A stretch of DNA of 28,327 nt, taken from positions 1 to 28,327 of the forward strand of contig CAZECN010000034.1 in NCBI GenBank assembly GCA_964510575.1, written 5' to 3'. Origin of the DNA: CALKYB01 sp964510575 (GTDB lineage Bacteria > Bdellovibrionota_C > UBA2361 > SZUA-149 > CALKYB01). The notes beneath the pieces are model-generated. The model ran no database searches and had not been told where the DNA came from. It saw only the letters and a list, made by a program, of their open reading frames with translations. A program made the position numbers and the translations under genes. The stretch's first letter is position 1. Each line of letters starts with the position of its first letter. This document shows, piece after piece, positions 24,324 to 28,327 of the stretch.

Positions 24324-25723
24324 TAAGATAGTTTAAGCATCAAAACCTTATTAGTCTGCGCTGATATCGGAGCCACCTCGGACCTAGCTAACCCCGGCAA
24401 CCAAATTATTTGCTCGTTCTGATCAAGCACCACGGGTTGAGCTCTTTTTTGTGGTTCACTAAATCCTGCTTCCTGAAAAAGCTTCTTCAGCTTCCGACTT
24501 CCACGCGCCCAAACCCGACAACAGTCGCCCGGCACAAAGCTCCTAATTTGTAAGTTGTTCGAATTTAGTCTTTCAAGATCAAAATAAGCGATTCTCTCTT
24601 CATCGACATAAAAGTTTTCTAGATCGACACCCTCTAAATTCCCCAGCCGATCAGTTGCCAATTCATTAGGCAACAGCTCACTAGCTTCAATTTTGCTGCC
24701 AGTTGGCAGGACCTGCTCAAATGGAACTTTACACTCAATCGACCAGGGTTGCTGAGACTCAACTCTCTCTGTCGCATCAAAAACTCTTATATCCCCTCTA
24801 GAGCTCATTTCTATTCTAACCCCGAAACCAATATCCGAACGTAGGCATTGTCCATCATTAGGCAGCTTATGAATAAGCTCTTTCCAAGTTCCAAAACCAA
24901 TTTTCTTGGCCTCTTCAGTGGAGTTAACTGAGAAATCCCTCAACGTTCTCCAAGCAATCGGAAAAGGAAGATCTCGAAGAACTCCAATAGTTAGTGGTTG
25001 ATCGTCAGTACATTTTACTATTGAATTCAAATAAGCCTCGTCTTCCGCGATTCGCTCCATGCAAGCGCTGAGCCTTCCTGAAACACCTGATCCATAACGC
25101 TCTTCAATCAAGGGAACTAAGCTATGGCGAATGAAATTACGCTCCCTATCCTGATCCATATTTGAAGGATCTTCCCGCCATTCCAGGCCTTGGTCATTGG
25201 CATATTTTTCTAATTGCTCCCGTGAATAACTAAGAAGAGGTCTTAAAAGTTGTCCTCCTCTTTCGTTAATTCCGAAAGCTGAACTCATAAACCTACCAGA
25301 CAGGAGTCTAAACAATAGTGTTTCAGCTTGATCGTCGGAGTGATGGGCGGTCATAACAATTGGATTGCTAGCCATATTGGCTAGCTTCTCTATTGCGGAA
25401 TAGCGATTCTCTCTAGCCCAAGCCTCATAGTTAGCCCCAGGTGGTTTAGAAGAAAGTTTGGTGGCAGCAAAGGGAATCCCAAGTGAGACGCAAACGTTTT
25501 GACAATGCAGCGCATCAGCTGAACTATTTTCTCTAAGTCCGTGGTCTATATGAACTGCCAAATGTGGGACGCCGTTTTGCCGGCTATACTGATTGGCCAG
25601 GTAGAGCAAAACCGAGGAATCCAAACCACCAGAAAAAGCGGTGATCAGGAGTCCATGTTGGTCTTGGTCAACGTACCTAGCTAAGAGGTCAGCAAATCCC
25701 TTCTCAAGTCCTTTCCCTTTCAT
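24323..25723 (-). CDS. tilS: tRNA(Ile)-lysidine synthase
   Basis: This 466-residue enzyme converts cytidine 34 of the CAU anticodon of tRNA-Ile to lysidine, allowing AUA decoding. ATG 25723 is chosen because GGGAG precedes it by a few bases; a TTG five codons earlier is less likely. The PP-loop ATP-binding motif SGGLDSS is at 31-37, and the HIDHGLR segment lies near 73-79. TAHHSDDQAETLLFRLLSG marks the N-type ATP-pyrophosphatase core. A middle helical domain and the C-terminal TilS_C domain follow (LQIRSFVPGD, RKLKKLFQEAG, then IIWLPGLARS). The C-terminal domain puts it in the long, E. coli-like class. It lies 48 nt after the UDP-sugar dehydrogenase gene. In Geobacter-like genomes tilS also precedes ftsH. 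Confidence 0.95.
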   Translation of the reverse strand: MKGKGLEKGFADLLARYVDQDQHGLLITAFSGGLDSSVLLYLANQYSRQNGVPHLAVHIDHGLRENSSADALHCQNVCVSLGIPFAATKLSSKPPGANYEAWARENRYSAIEKLANMASNPIVMTAHHSDDQAETLLFRLLSGRFMSSAFGINERGGQLLRPLLSYSREQLEKYANDQGLEWREDPSNMDQDRERNFIRHSLVPLIEERYGSGVSGRLSACMERIAEDEAYLNSIVKCTDDQPLTIGVLRDLPFPIAWRTLRDFSVNSTEEAKKIGFGTWKELIHKLPNDGQCLRSDIGFGVRIEMSSRGDIRVFDATERVESQQPWSIECKVPFEQVLPTGSKIEASELLPNELATDRLGNLEGVDLENFYVDEERIAYFDLERLNSNNLQIRSFVPGDCCRVWARGSRKLKKLFQEAGFSEPQKRAQPVVLDQNEQIIWLPGLARSEVAPISAQTNKVLMLKLS

Positions 25724-25771
25724 TGTTCTCCCTAGCAAACAAGGGCAAAAAGGAAGCTCGAAGCGAGCAAT

Positions 25772-27112
25772 CTAGAGCTTAAACAACTTCTCCCCTGCCT
25801 GCTCTTTAGCTCCTTTCTTGTCGATAAAGTTTCTTGTATCAACTATTAGCTTAGAGTTTAAAGCTATTTCCTCAGCATTGAAGTCTGAGTGGTCAGTAAC
25901 TACAACCACACAGTCATGCTCAGCCAACATACTTGCACTATAGGCAAGAGACTCTAATTTCTTTCCTGAGATACTCAAACTGTCAACATAAGGGTCGTGA
26001 TAACTTAAATTAGCTCCCCGCTCTAAGAGAAGGCTCATTACGTCTAGAGCTGGAGATTCTCTCATATCGTCGATGTCAGCTTTATAGGCCGCTCCAAGCA
26101 CAAGCACTTTAGAACCCTTCACACTCTTTTCATCCTGGTTAAGGGCATCAACTACTCTCGAGACCACCTCTTGCGGCATTAAACTATTAACTTCACTAGC
26201 CAATTCGATAAATTTGGTTCGGTAGTTAAAAAGTCTCAGTTTCCAAGACAAGTAATGTGGGTCTACCGGGATACAATGTCCTCCCAAACCAGGACCAGGA
26301 TAGAAAGGCATAAAACCGAAAGGTTTTGTAGCCGCAGCATCGATAACTTCCCAAACATCAACCCCTAGTCTTCGACACATCACTGTGAACTCATTGACCA
26401 AACCAATGTTAATCATTCGGAACGTATTTTCCAATAACTTAGAAAGTTCAGCAGCATCTGTAGAGCTAACAGGCACAACCTGTTCAACGATCTTTCCGTA
26501 AAGCTTGGAAGCTGCTTCCACACATTCTGGTGTAACTCCTCCAACAACTTTCGGCGTGTTATGGATATCAAACTTTGGGTTACCTGGATCAACTCGCTCC
26601 GGGCTGTAGGCTAGAAAAAAGTCTTTACCCACCTTTTGTCCACCACCATTAGAAGCTTCTAAAAGTGGTAAAATAAGTTCCCGAGTAGTCCCTGGGTACG
26701 TTGTTGACTCCAACAAGACTAAGGTCCCGGGTTTCATGTTGTCGCGAATCAACTCTGAAGAATCTGCTACATAACTAAGATCGGGATCTCTTGTCTTTGC
26801 TAGAGGTGTTGGCACGCACATGATAACTGCGTCACATTTAGAAATTTCACTGAAGTCTTTAGCTACTCCAAGCTGGCCAGGTTTAGGATCATTGCTGTCA
26901 ACGGTAACCGCCCCTAAACGCTTGCTAGGAATGTCTCTGATGTAAGAATCACCCTTTCGAACTAAATCGGCCTTCTCTTTCGAAGCCTCAAATCCTAAGA
27001 CAGGAATTCCGGCCTCGGCAAAAAGAACCGCTAAAGGCATTCCGACATAACCAAGACCCATAATTCCAACTAGAGCCTCCTCTTTTTCAATCTTCTTCAG
27101 TAGTTCTTTCAT
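25772..27112 (-). CDS. UDP-N-acetylglucosamine/mannosamine-type 6-dehydrogenase (WbpA/WecC-like)
   Basis: This 446-residue NAD-dependent enzyme oxidises C6 of a nucleotide sugar in two steps, giving a uronic acid for surface polysaccharide. ATG 27112 is taken; a TTG four codons upstream also lacks a good ribosome-binding site. The NAD-binding GLGYVG is at 19-24. CVPTPL follows near 99, and LAYSPERVDPGNP (168-179) is typical of the WbpA subgroup. The catalytic region has KLLENTFR (225-232) and Cys280 in PGPGLGGHCIPVDP. The C-terminal domain includes LGAAYKADIDDMRESP. The motif pattern favours UDP-GlcNAc or UDP-ManNAc over UDP-glucose, but the substrate is not proven. No partner epimerase or glycosyltransferase lies within the window. 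Confidence 0.9.
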   Translation of the reverse strand: MKELLKKIEKEEALVGIMGLGYVGMPLAVLFAEAGIPVLGFEASKEKADLVRKGDSYIRDIPSKRLGAVTVDSNDPKPGQLGVAKDFSEISKCDAVIMCVPTPLAKTRDPDLSYVADSSELIRDNMKPGTLVLLESTTYPGTTRELILPLLEASNGGGQKVGKDFFLAYSPERVDPGNPKFDIHNTPKVVGGVTPECVEAASKLYGKIVEQVVPVSSTDAAELSKLLENTFRMINIGLVNEFTVMCRRLGVDVWEVIDAAATKPFGFMPFYPGPGLGGHCIPVDPHYLSWKLRLFNYRTKFIELASEVNSLMPQEVVSRVVDALNQDEKSVKGSKVLVLGAAYKADIDDMRESPALDVMSLLLERGANLSYHDPYVDSLSISGKKLESLAYSASMLAEHDCVVVVTDHSDFNAEEIALNSKLIVDTRNFIDKKGAKEQAGEKLFKL

Positions 27113-27432
27113 TCTGTCTGCCAATAAGTATTAATTAAATCGGGTGGTTAACTTAAAAATCCCCAAAAAAAAGAGGGGTTCTGCAATTGCGACGCTTTTT
27201 TAGTATAGAATTAATCAAGAATCAAGTATTCATGTAATCCTTTCTGGATTAAGATGCTCTAATATTAAATAAGGATTAGGCTTCTTTAAATTCCCCTAAT
27301 TTAGGGAGTTTTCATGACCCACCAGGCGAGAAATTTGAATCAAGTTTGTAAGTCTAGGTCTTGCCTTTTTGGAATGGGAGCCTGTATTTTCTCCGACTGG
27401 GATTCTTCGCAAACCAAAGCTATGGGAAAGTG
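27113..27432. other. Divergent intergenic region upstream of the dehydrogenase and the secreted-protein gene
   Basis: No gene is seen in these 320 nt. Contents are a G4/C4 dyad around an A8 run near 27162-27178, a TATACT -10 candidate on the minus strand (complement of 27202-27207) without a good -35, a TAATCC/GGATTA hairpin (27235-27251), and a CCCTAA/TTAGGG dyad (27294-27306). A 45-codon frame from ATG 27314 looks unlike a real protein. Divergent promoters must lie here, but none is convincing. Confidence 0.5.
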
Positions 27433-28327
27433 GTGTTCAAAGGCCAATTTTTAAAATCTTCAGCTTTCTTAATGGCTGGATTCGGGATCCTGTTGACGCT
27501 CGCCTTAAACCAAAGCAAACCGAGTAAAGCTATTCTGTCTGACCGTTTTCCTTTTCGAGTAGAACTTGAACTCTGCCCCGAATACCCGCTAGGCGGGGTT
27601 GATATTTCAGTAAAATACCGAGTGGGCATAGATCCTAATTTCGCAGAAGCGGAGATCGTTGCTTCCACAATTGACTCTGACTCTAACACCGGCCAGTTTG
27701 ATATTTTAATCCCAGCCCAGTTCGGATTAACAGATATTGCAGTTGCTGCTTTTTGCACAAACTCTTTTGGTGAAAGTATAGCCTCAAATCAGGTACTGAC
27801 CAGTAATTGTGAATCACTGACAACAATAGACAGTGACCTGGACGGGCTCTCCAATGCCACTGAAGATTTAAATTGTGATAATTTTTATAGCCCAGGTGAT
27901 GCCAGTAACCCAGATAACTTAGATACGGACGGTGATGGAATTCGTGACTTCACTGAGCTGCTAACCCAGACCGACCCCAATAATCCAGGCAGCAGCCCTC
28001 GCCCGAAGATATTTAATGGAATGGCCTTTGATCCTGACGGAGACGGCAATTCCAACCCTGTTGCTTTTCGACCGAGCAATGGAACCTGGTTTATAAAAGA
28101 CTTCATCTCGGCCGGTAATAATATTGCAGTACAATTTGGTGGCGCAACGGACATACCTTTCACCTATCAATCCTCCGCTGCAGAGACTTCCGACCTCGGA
28201 GTAATACGACTAATCGGCAATGACTATCATTGGTTTTTTCGTGGAGCTGGCTTTATTGGTTCGCAAGGCCAGGTGCTACGTAACTTAAGCTTCGGAATCT
28301 TTGGCGATAATATAATCATGGGCCCTT
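27433..28327 (+). CDS. Secreted protein with thrombospondin-3 and VCBS/FG-GAP-like repeats, 3' end outside window
   Basis: The frame is open from 27358 to the window end, so at least 298 residues are present and the C-terminus is missing. The start is uncertain. GTG 27433 gives a signal-peptide-like N-terminus (FLKSSAFLMAGFGILLTLAL); ATG 27472 would cut it short. An Ig-like or beta-rich domain comes first. Calcium-binding repeats follow: DSDLDGLSNATED (27829 onward) and DTDGDGIRDFTELLTQTDP (about 27925 onward). Then comes DPDGDGNSNPVAFRPSNGTW, which resembles the FRPSNGTW units of VCBS/FG-GAP beta-propeller proteins. It is probably an extracellular or surface adhesin. The thrombospondin-3 motif is shared with the surface protein at 872-4186, suggesting a common class of export substrates. 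Confidence 0.75.
   Translation, partial: MFKGQFLKSSAFLMAGFGILLTLALNQSKPSKAILSDRFPFRVELELCPEYPLGGVDISVKYRVGIDPNFAEAEIVASTIDSDSNTGQFDILIPAQFGLTDIAVAAFCTNSFGESIASNQVLTSNCESLTTIDSDLDGLSNATEDLNCDNFYSPGDASNPDNLDTDGDGIRDFTELLTQTDPNNPGSSPRPKIFNGMAFDPDGDGNSNPVAFRPSNGTWFIKDFISAGNNIAVQFGGATDIPFTYQSSAAETSDLGVIRLIGNDYHWFFRGAGFIGSQGQVLRNLSFGIFGDNIIMGP

Noticed and set aside
27314..27451. Short plus-strand frame starting ATG 27314
   Set aside because: About 45 codons, no ribosome-binding site, no recognisable composition, and it overlaps the start of the secreted-protein frame in another phase.
27420..27758. Minus-strand frames at 27420-27758 and 27885-28170
   Set aside because: They are antisense to the plus-strand frame carrying DxDxDG repeats and a signal-like N-terminus, which is the better reading.

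Overview
The window is a gene-dense, moderately AT-rich bacterial chromosome segment. Nearly all genes lie on the minus strand, and only the two window ends and one hydrolase gene are on the plus strand. From right to left the minus strand carries tilS - ftsH - cdaA - cdaR(ybbR) - glmM - tsaE - lysC. This order recalls the housekeeping cluster of Deltaproteobacteria in the old sense (Desulfobacterota, Myxococcota, Bdellovibrionota and relatives), but without the folP that often follows ftsH there. A DUF4388 protein, a Ser/Thr kinase with an extracytoplasmic tail, and a Gld-like ABC exporter with a DUF4340 partner fit the same broad group. The lineage call is an inference from gene order and families; the species cannot be named. 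Non-ATG starts are common: TTG for ftsH and the GldG-like gene, GTG for the HU-like gene.

Layout. (1) 2-847, plus strand: the 3' part of a CHK/ecdysteroid-kinase-like phosphotransferase, interrupted by one in-frame TAG. (2) 872-4186, minus: a large secreted surface protein with duplicated N-terminal units, a calcium-binding thrombospondin-3 type repeat and a repetitive C-terminus. Its intrinsic terminator sits inside the 3' end of gene 1. (3) 4393-9171, minus: a four-gene ABC-type transport/gliding-like cluster (ATPase, ABC-2 permease, GldG-like protein, DUF4340 protein). (4) 9172-9529: a non-coding stretch with nested inverted repeats. (5) 9530-10288, plus: a small alpha/beta hydrolase. (6) 10328-16096, minus: a probable signalling/envelope operon (TPR membrane protein, DUF4388 protein, a candidate 30-residue ORF, Ser/Thr kinase, LysM lipoprotein). 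(7) 16366-16722: an HU/IHF-like protein with a lysine-rich N-terminal tail and a clear terminator. (8) 16943-25723: the housekeeping block, including a complete c-di-AMP synthase module beside glmM. A good promoter and a structured leader of about 190 nt precede ftsH. (9) 25772-27112: a UDP-sugar 6-dehydrogenase. (10) 27433 to the window end, plus: the start of a second secreted protein with thrombospondin-3 and VCBS/FG-GAP-like sequence.

How they fit together. GlmM, CdaA/CdaR, the UDP-sugar dehydrogenase and TsaE tie cell-wall and surface-sugar precursor supply, c-di-AMP signalling and tRNA modification together. FtsH (membrane proteolysis) and TilS (tRNA-Ile lysidine) complete the core set. 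The kinase operon looks like an envelope-facing sensor, and the two secreted proteins are likely cell-surface or adhesion factors. No rRNA, tRNA, insertion sequence or CRISPR array was seen. The best candidates for something undescribed are the kinase/DUF4388/TPR/LysM operon with its small ORF, the duplicated surface protein, and the nested-repeat intergenic region.
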